A stretch of DNA of 64,000 nucleotides from CAYOHR01 sp964512145 (GCA_964512145.1 CAZEIM010000012.1:1-64000), one strand, 5' to 3'; shown: positions 18,922-28,571, counted from the stretch's first letter. The notes: a model not told the origin generated them from the sequence alone. Numbers and translations: made by a program.

Positions 18922-20775
18922 TTAATTGTTTTTATGATATACCTGTACCTGTAATTCAAAAAGTTTTTTATAAATCCCATTTAAATTCATGAGTTCATTA
19001 TGAGTACCTTGTTCCATAATTTCACCATTTTCCATTACCAAAATTTTGTCCGCATGTTGTATGGTAGTTAATCTGTGAGCAATTACAAGCGATGTACGTC
19101 CGGTCATTAATTGCTTTAAAGCTGTTTGAACCATATTTTCTGATTCGGTATCTAAAGCAGATGTTGCTTCATCCAAAATTAAAAATCCGGGGTTTTTTAA
19201 AATGGCCCTGGCAATGCTAATTCTTTGTTTTTGCCCTCCCGACAACTTACTTCCTCTATCTCCAACAATAGTTTCATAACCTTTTTCTAAGGTTAAAATA
19301 AATTCATGTGCAAAAGCCATTTTAGATGCTTTCATAACCTCATCTTCTGTTTTGTCTGTATTAAATCTTATGTTTTCAAATATGGTATCGTGAAACAAAA
19401 AAGTGTCTTGAGCTACCATTCCTATACCCTTTCTCAAACTCTCAATACTATAGTTATTTAAGGGCACATCATTCACTAATATTTCACCTGCTATAGGATC
19501 ATAAAACCGACACAGCAAATCGGCCAATGTTGATTTCCCGCTACCTGATGGCCCCACTAAAGCAACGGTTTGCCCTTTTTTAATAGTAAAGCTAACATTG
19601 TTTAATACTTTAGTTTTATCGTAAGAAAAAGAAACATTTTTAAACTCAAGTTCTTCAATCTCTTGTAAAATCAATGAATTTTCTTTGTTGATAACATTGT
19701 TTTTTTCAGATAATATTTCTTGAATCCTATCCAAGGAAGCATTACCTCTTTGCACATTAATGTAAGCAGAAGTTATAGCTTTAGCATGAGGAATTAACAA
19801 AGCAAATAGAACAATAAAACCAATAAATTGAGAAGGACTAACCCCCTCTTCTACTAAAATCATATTTCCTCCAAACCAAACTATCGTAATCATAACCAAA
19901 GTAGATAGAAATTCACTAACCGGAGAAGCTAAATCTTTCTTTCTGTATACACTAAGCATAAATTTATAATATGAATTATTTTCACGATTAAATTTTTCAG
20001 AAATAAATGACTCGGCATTATTGCTTTTGATAATTTTTAAACCAGATATCGTTTCTTCAAAAAATGATATAATATCCCCCATTTTTTGTTGCCCTTGTTG
20101 TGCTTTTTTTCTTAATATACTCCCTAATCCTCCAATAATAGCGCCTGATAAAGGCAAAAAAATCAAAATAAATAAGGTTAATTTTACACTGATACTTAAT
20201 AAAATAAATAAATAAACAATAAATGCAGCTGGATCTCTAAATAACATTTCTATAGATGTAAGCATAGTCCATTCAACTTCTTGTACATCATTACTTACGC
20301 GAGAAAGTATATCTCCCTTTTTTTGTTTTGTAAAAAACCCTGAAGGTAACTCTAAGACTTTATAATATAATTTTTGTCTTAAATCTTTAACAAGTCCTAC
20401 TCTTAGTTTGGCAATAAAATACAATCCTAAATACGTAAATAAATTTTTTAAAAATATTCCGAGTCCAATAATTAAACAAATGAGTAGTAATGCGTATTCC
20501 TTGCCTTGCTCTGAACTCGTAATGATGGCAGCAATTTTATAATCAAAAAGGCTTTTAAAATAATTGAATGAAAAAGAAAAAGCAGGAGATCCTTTTGTTA
20601 GAATAAGCATATATTCTGCTTGACTTTTTTGAAAAATTAAATCTAAAAAAGGAACAATAAGGGTAATAGAAAAAGCAGAAAATACTACTGCTAGTAAATT
20701 AAACAAAATATTTAATAATGTTTCCTTTTTGTATTTACTAAGTAAAGAAAAAAGTTTAGTGATTTTTTTTAGCAC
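18922..20775 (-). CDS. ABC exporter, fused permease and ATPase (MsbA-like)
   Basis: The product has 617 residues. An ABC type 1 exporter domain with about six helices occupies residues 1-330. The ATPase carries Walker A GPSGSGKST at about 410, the signature LSGGQKQRISIARA at about 513, Walker B FLILDEATSALD near 535, and the H-loop VIAHRLTTI. This layout fits export of lipid A, other lipids or peptides. The neighbouring flippase and LPS genes favour an envelope role, which is inference. It must start at GTG (20775), because an in-frame TAA is the codon immediately before it and no ATG lies between. Confidence 0.9.
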   Translation of the reverse strand: MLKKITKLFSLLSKYKKETLLNILFNLLAVVFSAFSITLIVPFLDLIFQKSQAEYMLILTKGSPAFSFSFNYFKSLFDYKIAAIITSSEQGKEYALLLICLIIGLGIFLKNLFTYLGLYFIAKLRVGLVKDLRQKLYYKVLELPSGFFTKQKKGDILSRVSNDVQEVEWTMLTSIEMLFRDPAAFIVYLFILLSISVKLTLFILIFLPLSGAIIGGLGSILRKKAQQGQQKMGDIISFFEETISGLKIIKSNNAESFISEKFNRENNSYYKFMLSVYRKKDLASPVSEFLSTLVMITIVWFGGNMILVEEGVSPSQFIGFIVLFALLIPHAKAITSAYINVQRGNASLDRIQEILSEKNNVINKENSLILQEIEELEFKNVSFSYDKTKVLNNVSFTIKKGQTVALVGPSGSGKSTLADLLCRFYDPIAGEILVNDVPLNNYSIESLRKGIGMVAQDTFLFHDTIFENIRFNTDKTEDEVMKASKMAFAHEFILTLEKGYETIVGDRGSKLSGGQKQRISIARAILKNPGFLILDEATSALDTESENMVQTALKQLMTGRTSLVIAHRLTTIQHADKILVMENGEIMEQGTHNELMNLNGIYKKLFELQVQVYHKNN

Positions 20776-20801
20776 TTAATGGCTAGTAATTTGCGTTAAT
20801 G

Positions 20802-20876
20802 TGGGAGCAACAGGATTCGAACCTGTGACCCCCTGCTTGTAAGGCAGGTGCTCTGAACCGGCTGAGCTATGCTCCC
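20802..20876 (-). tRNA. tRNA-Val (anticodon TAC)
   Basis: Acceptor stem GGGAGCA with TGCTCCC, D arm TAGCTCAGCCGGTT, anticodon stem CCTGC/GCAGG with loop CTTACAA giving TAC, and T arm ACAGGTTCGAATCCTGT. The 3' CCA is not encoded. Confidence 0.95.
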
Positions 20877-20992
20877 AAAATTTGAATGCAAATATATAAT
20901 TTTTTATTTATTGAATATGTTTTTTATAAAAAATTTTATTTTTTATAAAATCTGAAAGTTTAAGATTAGTTTAGTGTTTTAAATAAAGTGTA

Positions 20993-22381
20993 TTGATTAA
21001 TACTTTACGAAAATACATTAAAAAACAACTTGGAATACAGCGGATTCAGTCCAACGAAAAAGAGGTATTAAAAGGCGGTACAGCAACGTTTATATATAGA
21101 GTGCTTAGCATGGCTTTAAATTATGCTATTTTATTAATTATTTCGAAGTATTATGGACCAAAAGGGGTTGGGGAATACAACTTAATGACAAGTTTTTCTA
21201 GTATTCTTACGATGATTGGGTGTTTAGGTTTTAGCACATCAGTCGTTCGATTTGTAGCACAATATGTCGGACAAAATAAATTACCCCATATTTTATCCCT
21301 TCATAAATCAGTAATTTTTGCATGTACCATTCTTTCATTAGCAATAACCTTAATATTTATGGTTACATCAAAATATATAGCTGAGTATTTTTACAACGAC
21401 TCTTCTTTACAATCTTCTTTTATAATTTTAGCGGTTTCTGTTCCGTTTTCTGTACTCACAACCATACAAGTTGAATTTATTAGAGGATTTAAAAAAGTAA
21501 AAATATCTGAATTTTTTAGAAGCGTAAGTATTGTTGGACTAAATACCGTATTTATTTTTATTGCACAGTTTTTATATAATCAACACAACATGCCATTCAT
21601 AACCTATTGTGTTGCGGTTTTTTTTACATTTTTAGGAACCACCTTAGTACTAAATAAAAACATACATGAGCTAAAAATTAATCTGAACCATTCTATTGAC
21701 GATGAAAAAAAATTTTCTTTTCGTTGGCACTTAATTACATCATTACCCATGATACTCACGGCATTTATTCAGTTAATAAATGGCAAAACTAATACCCTCA
21801 TGATAGGTTCTATGCTGTCAAAAACAGAGCTTGGGGTGTTTACCATGGCATTTAAAATAACAACCATAACTAATTTTGTATTAGGGGCGCTAAAAACCAT
21901 TGCTATGCCTAAAATATCGGAATTATTTTGGACAAACAAAAAGGAAGAATTAAGTAATATGGTACATATGACCAATAAGCTAATTTTTATATTTTCATTT
22001 CCTGTATTTATCATACTTCTGGTTTTTTCTAATCCAATTCTTAATTGGTTAGGCAGCGAATATTTAACAGGAGTACGTTGTATGCAAATTTTTGCATGTA
22101 CACAGTTTATAAATTCTTATTGCGGTATGGTGGCTGTTTTTTTAAATATGACCGGCCATCAACGTTTTTTTTTATTAATAATAGGCATTTCGACCTTATT
22201 AAATGTAATGCTTAACGTATTATGGATACCCATATATGGTATTGATGGTGCTGCTTATTCTGCATTAATTTCGACATTAATTTGGAATGTTATCGGGGCA
22301 ATTTTTATCTATCAAAAACATGGTATTGAAACCTATTTTAACATATTTAAACAAAAAAGCCAAAAAATGAACCCGAAATAA
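20993..22381 (+). CDS. Polysaccharide flippase (Wzx / MOP superfamily)
   Basis: The product has 462 residues with twelve or more helices. It matches the oligosaccharide flippase layout: an amphipathic N-terminus followed by KGGTATFIYRVLSMALNYAI, then YGPKGVGEYNL, and late pairs such as GAAYSALISTLIWNVIGA. It should flip lipid-linked O-units or other glycans across the inner membrane and is a natural partner for the O-antigen ligase-like protein and glycosyltransferase at 8-11 kb. The start is TTG at 20993: an in-frame TAA lies three codons upstream and no ATG occurs until deep in the first helix. Confidence 0.88.
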   Translation: MINTLRKYIKKQLGIQRIQSNEKEVLKGGTATFIYRVLSMALNYAILLIISKYYGPKGVGEYNLMTSFSSILTMIGCLGFSTSVVRFVAQYVGQNKLPHILSLHKSVIFACTILSLAITLIFMVTSKYIAEYFYNDSSLQSSFIILAVSVPFSVLTTIQVEFIRGFKKVKISEFFRSVSIVGLNTVFIFIAQFLYNQHNMPFITYCVAVFFTFLGTTLVLNKNIHELKINLNHSIDDEKKFSFRWHLITSLPMILTAFIQLINGKTNTLMIGSMLSKTELGVFTMAFKITTITNFVLGALKTIAMPKISELFWTNKKEELSNMVHMTNKLIFIFSFPVFIILLVFSNPILNWLGSEYLTGVRCMQIFACTQFINSYCGMVAVFLNMTGHQRFFLLIIGISTLLNVMLNVLWIPIYGIDGAAYSALISTLIWNVIGAIFIYQKHGIETYFNIFKQKSQKMNPK

Positions 22382-22393
22382 AATTTTTGGCAT

Positions 22394-22401
22394 TATTTTT
22401 G
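22394..22401 (+). promoter_or_regulatory. Candidate -7 box (TATTTTTG) of the ompH pair
   Basis: Exact TAnnTTTG match 32 bases upstream of the first ompH ATG and just after the flippase stop. No good -33 TTG is seen at the usual spacing. Confidence 0.4.
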
Positions 22402-22433
22402 GCAAAATACTACAAACCAATAAACTTTTTACT

Positions 22434-22946
22434 ATGAAAAGACTTTTCATTTTAGTAGTTGTAACCTGTATGGGGTTTACTACACAAGCTCAAAAATTTG
22501 CATACGTTGATTCGGAATACATTCTTAAAAACATTCCAGCTTATCAAGATGCTCAAAAAGCATTGGATGAGCTTTCAGTTAAATGGCAAAATCAACTCGA
22601 AGCAAAATATACCGAAATAGACCAATTATATAAAGCCTATCAAGCTGAACAAGTATTATTAACCGAAGAAATGAGAAGAAAACGAGAGGAGGAAATCATC
22701 TTAAAAGAGAAAGAAGCAAAAGAATATCAAAAAGAAAAATTTGGTGTAGAAGGGGAGCTATTTAAAAAAAGACAAGAATTAGTACAACCCATTCAAGAGG
22801 AAATTTATAAAGTGATTAAATCTATTGCACAAGTAGAACAGCTGGCATTAGTATTTGATAAATCTACTCAATCAAACATTCTTTTTGCAAACAGTAAGTT
22901 TGATAAAAGCGATGAAGTATTAAAAAAACTGGGATATTCTAAATAA
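22434..22946 (+). CDS. OmpH/Skp family periplasmic chaperone (first copy)
   Basis: The product has 170 residues. The signal peptide is MKRLFILVVVTCMGFTTQA; the mature protein begins QKFAYVDSEYILKNIP, the standard Skp start. A long charged helical stretch follows (about 45-125), rich in E, K and Q, the prongs of the jellyfish-shaped trimer. Skp proteins hold unfolded outer-membrane proteins in the periplasm. It is followed after 21 bases by a second ompH. In many Bacteroidota the pair sits behind bamA; here a flippase precedes it instead. Confidence 0.92.
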   Translation: MKRLFILVVVTCMGFTTQAQKFAYVDSEYILKNIPAYQDAQKALDELSVKWQNQLEAKYTEIDQLYKAYQAEQVLLTEEMRRKREEEIILKEKEAKEYQKEKFGVEGELFKKRQELVQPIQEEIYKVIKSIAQVEQLALVFDKSTQSNILFANSKFDKSDEVLKKLGYSK

Positions 22947-22951
22947 AAAAA

Positions 22952-22959
22952 TATATTTG
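22952..22959 (+). promoter_or_regulatory. Candidate -7 box (TATATTTG) for the second ompH
   Basis: Exact TAnnTTTG match ending 8 bases before ATG 22968 and 14 before ATG 22974. If used, the transcript would have almost no leader. It may be chance in AT-rich DNA. Confidence 0.3.
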
Positions 22960-22967
22960 CAAAAAAA

Positions 22968-23477
22968 ATGTTCATGAAAAAATTAATTCTTCCATTATTT
23001 TTAGCACTTTTAGTTAGCTCTTCGTTATCAGCTCAAATGAAAAAAATGGGCTATATTAATTCCAATGATTTATTAATGTTAATGCCCGAGAGAAAACAAG
23101 CAGAAGAAGCTCTTCAAAAAGAAGCTCAAGCATTAGAGCAACAATTAAAAACCATGTCAGCAGAGTACCAAGGAAAAATTGAAGCTTATCAAAAAGATGA
23201 GGCTACCATGTCTGATTTGTTGAAACAAACTAAAGTTAAAGAGATTCAAGATTTAGAGGAGCGAATTAAAAACTTTCAAGAGTTAGCTGAAGAGGAATTG
23301 AAAAAGAAAGAAATGAGCTTAATTGAACCAATTTTAGATAAAGCCAGAAAAGCTGTAAAAGAAGTTGCCGATAAAAACGGATATTCTCATGTGTTTGATA
23401 CAGCTACCGGGCTCCTTATACATGCGCCTGAAACAGATGATTTACTCCCTTTGGTAAAAAAACATTTAAATTTGTAA
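22968..23477 (+). CDS. OmpH/Skp family periplasmic chaperone (second copy)
   Basis: The product has 169 residues. The signal peptide is MFMKKLILPLFLALLVSSSL, with a cut after SAQ; ATG at 22974 (MKKLI) is an equally likely start. The mature part opens MKKMGYINSNDLLMLMPE, followed by a long helical region (LEQQLKTMSAEYQGKIEAYQ region onward) and a C-terminal HVFDTATGLLIHAPE typical of the family. It is a diverged tandem duplicate of the gene before it. A strong intrinsic terminator follows. Confidence 0.92.
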   Translation: MFMKKLILPLFLALLVSSSLSAQMKKMGYINSNDLLMLMPERKQAEEALQKEAQALEQQLKTMSAEYQGKIEAYQKDEATMSDLLKQTKVKEIQDLEERIKNFQELAEEELKKKEMSLIEPILDKARKAVKEVADKNGYSHVFDTATGLLIHAPETDDLLPLVKKHLNL

Positions 23478-23486
23478 TTATAACAC

Positions 23487-23508
23487 AGCCCCGAAAGGGG
23501 CTTTTTTA
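23487..23508 (+). terminator. Intrinsic terminator after the ompH pair
   Basis: GC-rich hairpin with stem AGCCCC/GGGGCT around a GAAA tetraloop, followed by TTTTT. It lies 9 bases after the stop of the second ompH and is the clearest terminator in the window. Confidence 0.9.
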
Positions 23509-23581
23509 TTTGCATAAACCCCAACAACTTATATAGTTTACCGGTTGTAATATAAAACATTAAAATTAATTATAAACGAAA

Positions 23582-24379
23582 ATGAAAATTGGAATTTTCG
23601 ACTCAGGAATTGGGGGACTAACGGTAGCAAAAGAAATTCATACGTTACTTCCTCAGTTACAAATTATTTACTTTGGAGATACAGCTCATTTACCATATGG
23701 TGAAAAATCAAAAGAGTCGATTATTCAATACTCCAAAAAAATTGGTGACTTTTTAGTTTCTCAAGGCTGTGAACATATTATTATTGCTTGTAATACGGCA
23801 TCTTCTTTTGCTTATGAGTCATTAAAAAAACATCTATACGGGAAAGCTTTTGTTTATAATGTTATTGATCCGGTAGTAGATTATGTTGTAGAAAACCACC
23901 CACAAAAAAACATTGGTATTATTGGAACTAAAGGCACCATAAGTTCAAGAATTTATCCGAGAAAAATACAAACCAAAGACAAAAAAATTAAAGTTAACTC
24001 CTTAGCTACTCCTCTTTTAGCTCCAATGATTGAAGAAGGATTTTTTGATAATAAAATCAGTAAAACCATTATCTTTAATTACTTATCTAAAAAAGAATTG
24101 AAAAATATTGATGTGCTTATTTTGGCCTGTACACATTATCCTTTAATTAAAACAACTATACAATCTTACTATAAAAAAAAGGTGGATATTTTAGATTCGG
24201 CCAATATAGTGGCTAAATTTATTTGTGAAAAATTAAACATAAAAACCTCACAGGCTATATCAATGAATAAACATCACTTTTATATCTCAGATTACACAAA
24301 ATCTTTTGAAGAAAGTGCTATTAATTTTTTTGGAGAAAAAATTAAACTCTCTAAAAAAGACCTTTGGAAAAATGAATAA
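23582..24379 (+). CDS. murI: Glutamate racemase MurI
   Basis: The product has 265 residues. It is a cofactor-independent racemase that makes D-glutamate for peptidoglycan. The two catalytic cysteines are present in IIACNTASS (about residue 72) and LACTHYPL (about 183), with the N-terminal DSGIGGLTV containing the catalytic aspartate. ATG at 23582 gives the usual start MKIGIFDSG. It begins a tightly packed run with a histidine kinase and gpmI, each pair overlapping by 8 bases. Confidence 0.95.
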   Translation: MKIGIFDSGIGGLTVAKEIHTLLPQLQIIYFGDTAHLPYGEKSKESIIQYSKKIGDFLVSQGCEHIIIACNTASSFAYESLKKHLYGKAFVYNVIDPVVDYVVENHPQKNIGIIGTKGTISSRIYPRKIQTKDKKIKVNSLATPLLAPMIEEGFFDNKISKTIIFNYLSKKELKNIDVLILACTHYPLIKTTIQSYYKKKVDILDSANIVAKFICEKLNIKTSQAISMNKHHFYISDYTKSFEESAINFFGEKIKLSKKDLWKNE

Positions 24380-25295
24380 TAAATTTACGCCTCGTAATGC
24401 CCCGTATAAAAAAGCTGTTTACCTTATTTTAATTTATATTATTGCTCAATTCGTCTGGTGGGGGTATTTAATAGTTTCTCAAAGCTATTCTATCGAAAAA
24501 GCATTACTTTCAAGAAAAGTATGGATGGTTATAGGGGAAGGTTCAATCTTTATAGTATTAGTGGTGGTTGGGTTTATTCAAATAATAAAATCTATTGAAA
24601 AAGAGCAAATTTTAATCCATAATAAGCAAAATTTTTTGCTTTCAGTTTCTCACGAGTTAAAGTCACCATTAACCGCTATTAAATTATCCTTACAAACATT
24701 AAAAAAAGGTGAAATACCTTTTCATCAGATTCAAAAAATATCCGATATTTCAATTCAACAAACCGAAAGACTTTCAAAACTAGTAGATAATATACTTTTA
24801 ACATCAACACTCGAAAACAATTCATTTACACCATACCTTGAAAAGGTAAATATAAACGACATATACGAGCAAATAATAGATGAATTACTTCTACTATATA
24901 AAAAACCAAAGGAATTATATGTTTTTAAAAATAATACAAGCAATCATGTAATAATTGATAAGGTAGCATTATATTCAATTCTATTTAATCTAATTGAAAA
25001 TGCCACAAAATACTCTCCACTTGAAGCGCCTATTAAAACTTCATTAAGCCTTAACAATCATCATTATATTTTAACAGTATCTGATTCTGGAGCAGGCATT
25101 TCAGATCCGGATAAAAAAAAGGTGTTTAATTTATTTTATCGTGTAGGGGATGAAAATACCAGAACAAACAAAGGGACTGGTTTAGGATTATACATCGTTA
25201 AAAAAATGATTCAAACATTAAAAGGAGAAATATTCATTAAAGATAATACCCCTAATGGTTGTATTTTTGAAGTAATTTTTAAACAAAATGAGTAA
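24372..25295 (+). CDS. Orphan membrane sensor histidine kinase
   Basis: The product has 307 residues; ATG at 24372 (MNNKFTPRNAP) overlaps murI by 8 bases. Two helices (about 17-36 and 56-76) enclose a short periplasmic loop of about 20 residues, too small for a normal ligand domain. The kinase core has the phospho-histidine in LLSVSHELKSPLTAI (near residue 94), the N box NLIENATKYSP (about 210), DSGAGIS, and GTGLGLYIVKKM. No response regulator is adjacent, so it is an orphan. The stop overlaps gpmI by 8 bases. The short loop suggests it senses the membrane or the cytoplasm, or a partner protein, which is inference. Confidence 0.9.
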   Translation: MNNKFTPRNAPYKKAVYLILIYIIAQFVWWGYLIVSQSYSIEKALLSRKVWMVIGEGSIFIVLVVVGFIQIIKSIEKEQILIHNKQNFLLSVSHELKSPLTAIKLSLQTLKKGEIPFHQIQKISDISIQQTERLSKLVDNILLTSTLENNSFTPYLEKVNINDIYEQIIDELLLLYKKPKELYVFKNNTSNHVIIDKVALYSILFNLIENATKYSPLEAPIKTSLSLNNHHYILTVSDSGAGISDPDKKKVFNLFYRVGDENTRTNKGTGLGLYIVKKMIQTLKGEIFIKDNTPNGCIFEVIFKQNE

Positions 25296-26802
25296 AAAAG
25301 TTTTATTGGCTATATTAGATGGATGGGGAATAGGGAATAAAACCAAGTCAGACGCTATTTATCAGGCTAATACGCCTTGTATGGATAATCTGTTAAATGT
25401 ATATCCAAACGCTACTCTAAACACCTCCGGTGAAGATGTTGGTTTACCAAAAGGGCAAATGGGTAATTCTGAAGTTGGTCATTTAAACATAGGGGCAGGC
25501 AGAATTGTTTACCAAGAATTAACTAGAATAAGTAAATCAATTCATGAAGGTGATTTTTTTAAAAATCATGTGCTAATAAACGCATTTCAATATGCCGAAA
25601 AAAATCATGTAAATGTGCACTTTATGGGTTTATTCTCAGATGGGGGTGTACATTCTCATATGGAACATCTTTATGCGTTAATTGATATGAGCAGACTTTA
25701 TTCATTAAAAGGGGTGTATATTCATGCATTTTTAGATGGTAGAGATACCGACCCAAAATCAGGGTATAATTATATAAAACAGTATTTAGAATTAGAACAT
25801 CCAATGGATAATTTTCGTTTAGCAACAATTATTGGAAGATATTATGCTATGGACAGGGATAATCGATGGGAAAGAATTCAAAAAGCTTATAATCTGCTAG
25901 TTAATCGGTCCGGAACCCAAACTCATAACTTTTTAAATTCCATCCAAGAACATTATGATAAAGGAATAACCGATGAATTTATGGAACCCCTATATAATGC
26001 AGAATTATCAGACACCTCCATAAAGCCAAATGATGTGGTAATTTGTTTTAATTTTAGAACCGATAGATGCAGGGAAATAACCAAAGCATTAACACAAAAA
26101 GATATGCCTGAATACAATATGAAAAAAATCCCATTGCATTATGTAACCATGACAAAATATGATGATACTTTTGATAACATACAAGTTGTTTTTGAAAAAG
26201 ATACTCTTCAAAACACCTTAGGAGATGTTTTACAACAGCATGAAAAATGTCAAGTCAGGATCGCTGAAACAGAAAAATATCCTCATGTTACATTTTTCTT
26301 TTCGGGGGGGCGAGAAAATCCTTTTCGTTTAGAAAAAAGAATATTAATTAACTCCCCAAAAGTTGCTACGTATGATTTAATGCCCCAAATGAGTGCTTAT
26401 GAGGTAACCGAGCATGTACTTATAGAAATACAAAACAACAAGCCAGATTTTATTTGTTTAAATTTTGCTAATGCTGATATGGTTGGGCATACCGGAGTAT
26501 ATGATGCTATTATTAAAGCGGTTGAAACAGTAGACGAATGTTTGTGTAAAATTTTGCAAGAAGCCAAAAAAAATGAATACTCAATAGTGATTATTGCAGA
26601 CCACGGAAACGCGGATATTGCTATTAATTCAGACGGTAGCCCAAATACCGCTCATACAACGAACCCTGTGCCAATAATTGTAATTGATAAGGACACCAAA
26701 CTTGTAAAAAATGGCATATTAGCAGATATTGCTCCAAGCATACTAAAACTAATGAGTTTACCTCAGCCTAAAGAAATGACTGGTAATATTATAATTGCTT
26801 AA
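25288..26802 (+). CDS. gpmI: 2,3-bisphosphoglycerate-independent phosphoglycerate mutase
   Basis: The product has 504 residues and needs manganese. It interconverts 3- and 2-phosphoglycerate in glycolysis and gluconeogenesis. The N-terminal metal site is LLAILDGWGIG; the phosphoserine nucleophile sits in MGNSEVGHLNIGAGR near residue 62; DGRDTDP is at about 153; and the C-terminal metal ligands are in IADHGNADI and TAHTTNPVP. The length is normal for the family. It overlaps the histidine kinase by 8 bases and is convergent with gmhA, with only 8 bases between the two stops. Confidence 0.96.
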   Translation: MSKKVLLAILDGWGIGNKTKSDAIYQANTPCMDNLLNVYPNATLNTSGEDVGLPKGQMGNSEVGHLNIGAGRIVYQELTRISKSIHEGDFFKNHVLINAFQYAEKNHVNVHFMGLFSDGGVHSHMEHLYALIDMSRLYSLKGVYIHAFLDGRDTDPKSGYNYIKQYLELEHPMDNFRLATIIGRYYAMDRDNRWERIQKAYNLLVNRSGTQTHNFLNSIQEHYDKGITDEFMEPLYNAELSDTSIKPNDVVICFNFRTDRCREITKALTQKDMPEYNMKKIPLHYVTMTKYDDTFDNIQVVFEKDTLQNTLGDVLQQHEKCQVRIAETEKYPHVTFFFSGGRENPFRLEKRILINSPKVATYDLMPQMSAYEVTEHVLIEIQNNKPDFICLNFANADMVGHTGVYDAIIKAVETVDECLCKILQEAKKNEYSIVIIADHGNADIAINSDGSPNTAHTTNPVPIIVIDKDTKLVKNGILADIAPSILKLMSLPQPKEMTGNIIIA

Positions 26803-26810
26803 ACGTACGA

Positions 26811-27395
26811 TTATTCTTTTTGAAATAATATTTTCTCAGTCATTTCACAGATAATATGTCCTATAAGCATATGACATTCTTGAATTCTGGGGGTATCTGT
26901 GCTGGGTATTTGAATGATGTATTGACATAAATCTTTCATTTTTCCTCCATGTTGACCCGTTAAACCAACTACAATAATTCCTTTTTTATTAGCTGTTTCT
27001 ATAGCTTCTAGAATATTTTCTGAATTACCACTAGTTGATAATGCCATAAGTATGTCTCCCTTATTTCCCATCGCCTCTACCAATCTACTATACACCATGT
27101 TATACCCATAGTCATTTGCTACGGCAGTTAAATAAGAGCTGTTCGTATGTAAGGCTTCAGAAAACAAAGGTGGACGATCAAAATAATATCTGCCACTTAG
27201 CTCTGCCGCTAAATGTTGGGCATCGGCAGCACTACCTCCATTACCACACCATAATACCTTATGATTTGTTTGATAACATTTTATTATTTCTTGTATGATT
27301 TGCTCAAGTTTTTGAAGTAAAATATCTGAATGTAAAAAACTTGTTTTTACATTTGTAGACTCTTCTATTCTTGATTTAATAATAGACAAATTCAT
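26811..27395 (-). CDS. gmhA: Phosphoheptose isomerase GmhA
   Basis: The product has 194 residues with a single SIS domain. It converts sedoheptulose 7-phosphate to D-glycero-D-manno-heptose 7-phosphate, the first step to the heptose of the LPS core. Diagnostic motifs are WCGNGGSAADAQHLAAELSG, LTAVANDYGYNMVYSRLVEA, LSTSGNSENIL and RIQECHMLIGH. A good promoter (TTG, 18 bases, TATATTTG) lies just upstream. No other heptose gene is present in the window. Confidence 0.94.
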   Translation of the reverse strand: MNLSIIKSRIEESTNVKTSFLHSDILLQKLEQIIQEIIKCYQTNHKVLWCGNGGSAADAQHLAAELSGRYYFDRPPLFSEALHTNSSYLTAVANDYGYNMVYSRLVEAMGNKGDILMALSTSGNSENILEAIETANKKGIIVVGLTGQHGGKMKDLCQYIIQIPSTDTPRIQECHMLIGHIICEMTEKILFQKE

Positions 27396-27409
27396 TTTTA
27401 TATTCTAAG

Positions 27410-27438
27410 CAAATATACATTCTAAAAAATGATATCAA
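27410..27438 (-). promoter_or_regulatory. Promoter of gmhA (TTG-18-TATATTTG)
   Basis: On the minus strand TTG (27438-27436) is followed after 18 bases by TATATTTG (27417-27410), matching the Bacteroidota -33/-7 consensus. The ATG lies 14 bases downstream, so the leader would be very short. Confidence 0.6.
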
Positions 27439-27524
27439 CACAAATGATATGAAGAAAAAAATGAAAGAATATATGAATATTTAAGCAAACTTTTTTACAT
27501 TGCATCTTACATAATATTTACACT

Positions 27525-28571
27525 ATGAAATTAGATATTGCGCTGCTAAAAAAAATTTGTGAAACACCCGGAGCCCCCGGCTTTGAATCTAAAATTAGAA
27601 CTCTTGTGTTACAAGAAGTTAAAAAATATGCTCATACTGTGTCGCTAGATAATATGGGTAACGTATCTGTGTTTATTAAAGGAAACGACAGCTCCAAGAA
27701 AATAATGTCGGCTGCACATATGGATGAAATTGGTTTTATTGTTAAACACATTGATGAACAAGGATTTATTAAATTTCATACTTTAGGCGGATTTGATCCT
27801 AAAACATTAACATCTCAAAGGGTTTGGGTGCATGGGAAAAAAGATTTAATAGGGGTAATGGGAAGTAAACCCATACATGTTATGAGTGATGAAGAAAAAA
27901 ATAAAACCCCAAAAACAACCGATTATTTTATCGATTTAGGAATGTCTCAAAAAGAGGTAGAAAAATATATTTCTGTAGGCGATTCTATTACAAGATATCA
28001 AGATTTAATTGAAATTGGCAATCAATTATCGTGTAAATCGTTAGATAATAGAATTTCTGTTTTTGTTTTATTACAAGCCATAAAAATGCTAAAAAAACCT
28101 TCTTATGATTTTTATGCGGTATTTACTGTGCAAGAAGAAGTTGGTTTAAGAGGAGCTCAAGTTTCTGCTCAAGCTATACAACCCGATTATTCTATAACGT
28201 TAGATACTACTATTGCTTTTGATGTTCCGGGAGCAAGGCCCGAAGAGATGGTTACAAAATTAGGTGGAGGAACTGCTATAAAAATTATGGATTCTTCGGT
28301 TATTTGCGATTACCGAATGGTGCAATATTTAAAAAATATTGCCAAAAAAAATAATATTACTTGGCAACCTGAAATATTAACAGCAGGAGGTACAGATACA
28401 GCCAATCTTCAGCGTATGACACCAGGAGGCTCTATTGCGGGAGCCATTTCTATACCCACAAGGCATATTCACCAAACAGTAGAAATGGTCAATAAAAATG
28501 ATGTGCAAAATTCAATAGAATTGCTGGCTAAAGCAATAGAAAACATACACACATATAATTGGAAATTTTAA
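27525..28571 (+). CDS. M42 family metallopeptidase (glutamyl/aminopeptidase-like)
   Basis: The product has 348 residues; it is a cytoplasmic di-zinc peptidase of clan MH. Likely metal and catalytic residues are seen in order: AAHMDEIGF (His near 65), LDNRIS (Asp near 173), VQEEVGLRGAQ (Glu pair near 204), TLDTTIAFD (Asp near 228) and IHQTVE (His near 315). The N-terminus LLKKICETPGAPGFE is the family start. It should trim N-terminal residues from peptides, often acidic ones. The stop codon lies in the left arm of a 30-base AT palindrome that separates it from the next gene. Confidence 0.92.
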   Translation: MKLDIALLKKICETPGAPGFESKIRTLVLQEVKKYAHTVSLDNMGNVSVFIKGNDSSKKIMSAAHMDEIGFIVKHIDEQGFIKFHTLGGFDPKTLTSQRVWVHGKKDLIGVMGSKPIHVMSDEEKNKTPKTTDYFIDLGMSQKEVEKYISVGDSITRYQDLIEIGNQLSCKSLDNRISVFVLLQAIKMLKKPSYDFYAVFTVQEEVGLRGAQVSAQAIQPDYSITLDTTIAFDVPGARPEEMVTKLGGGTAIKIMDSSVICDYRMVQYLKNIAKKNNITWQPEILTAGGTDTANLQRMTPGGSIAGAISIPTRHIHQTVEMVNKNDVQNSIELLAKAIENIHTYNWKF

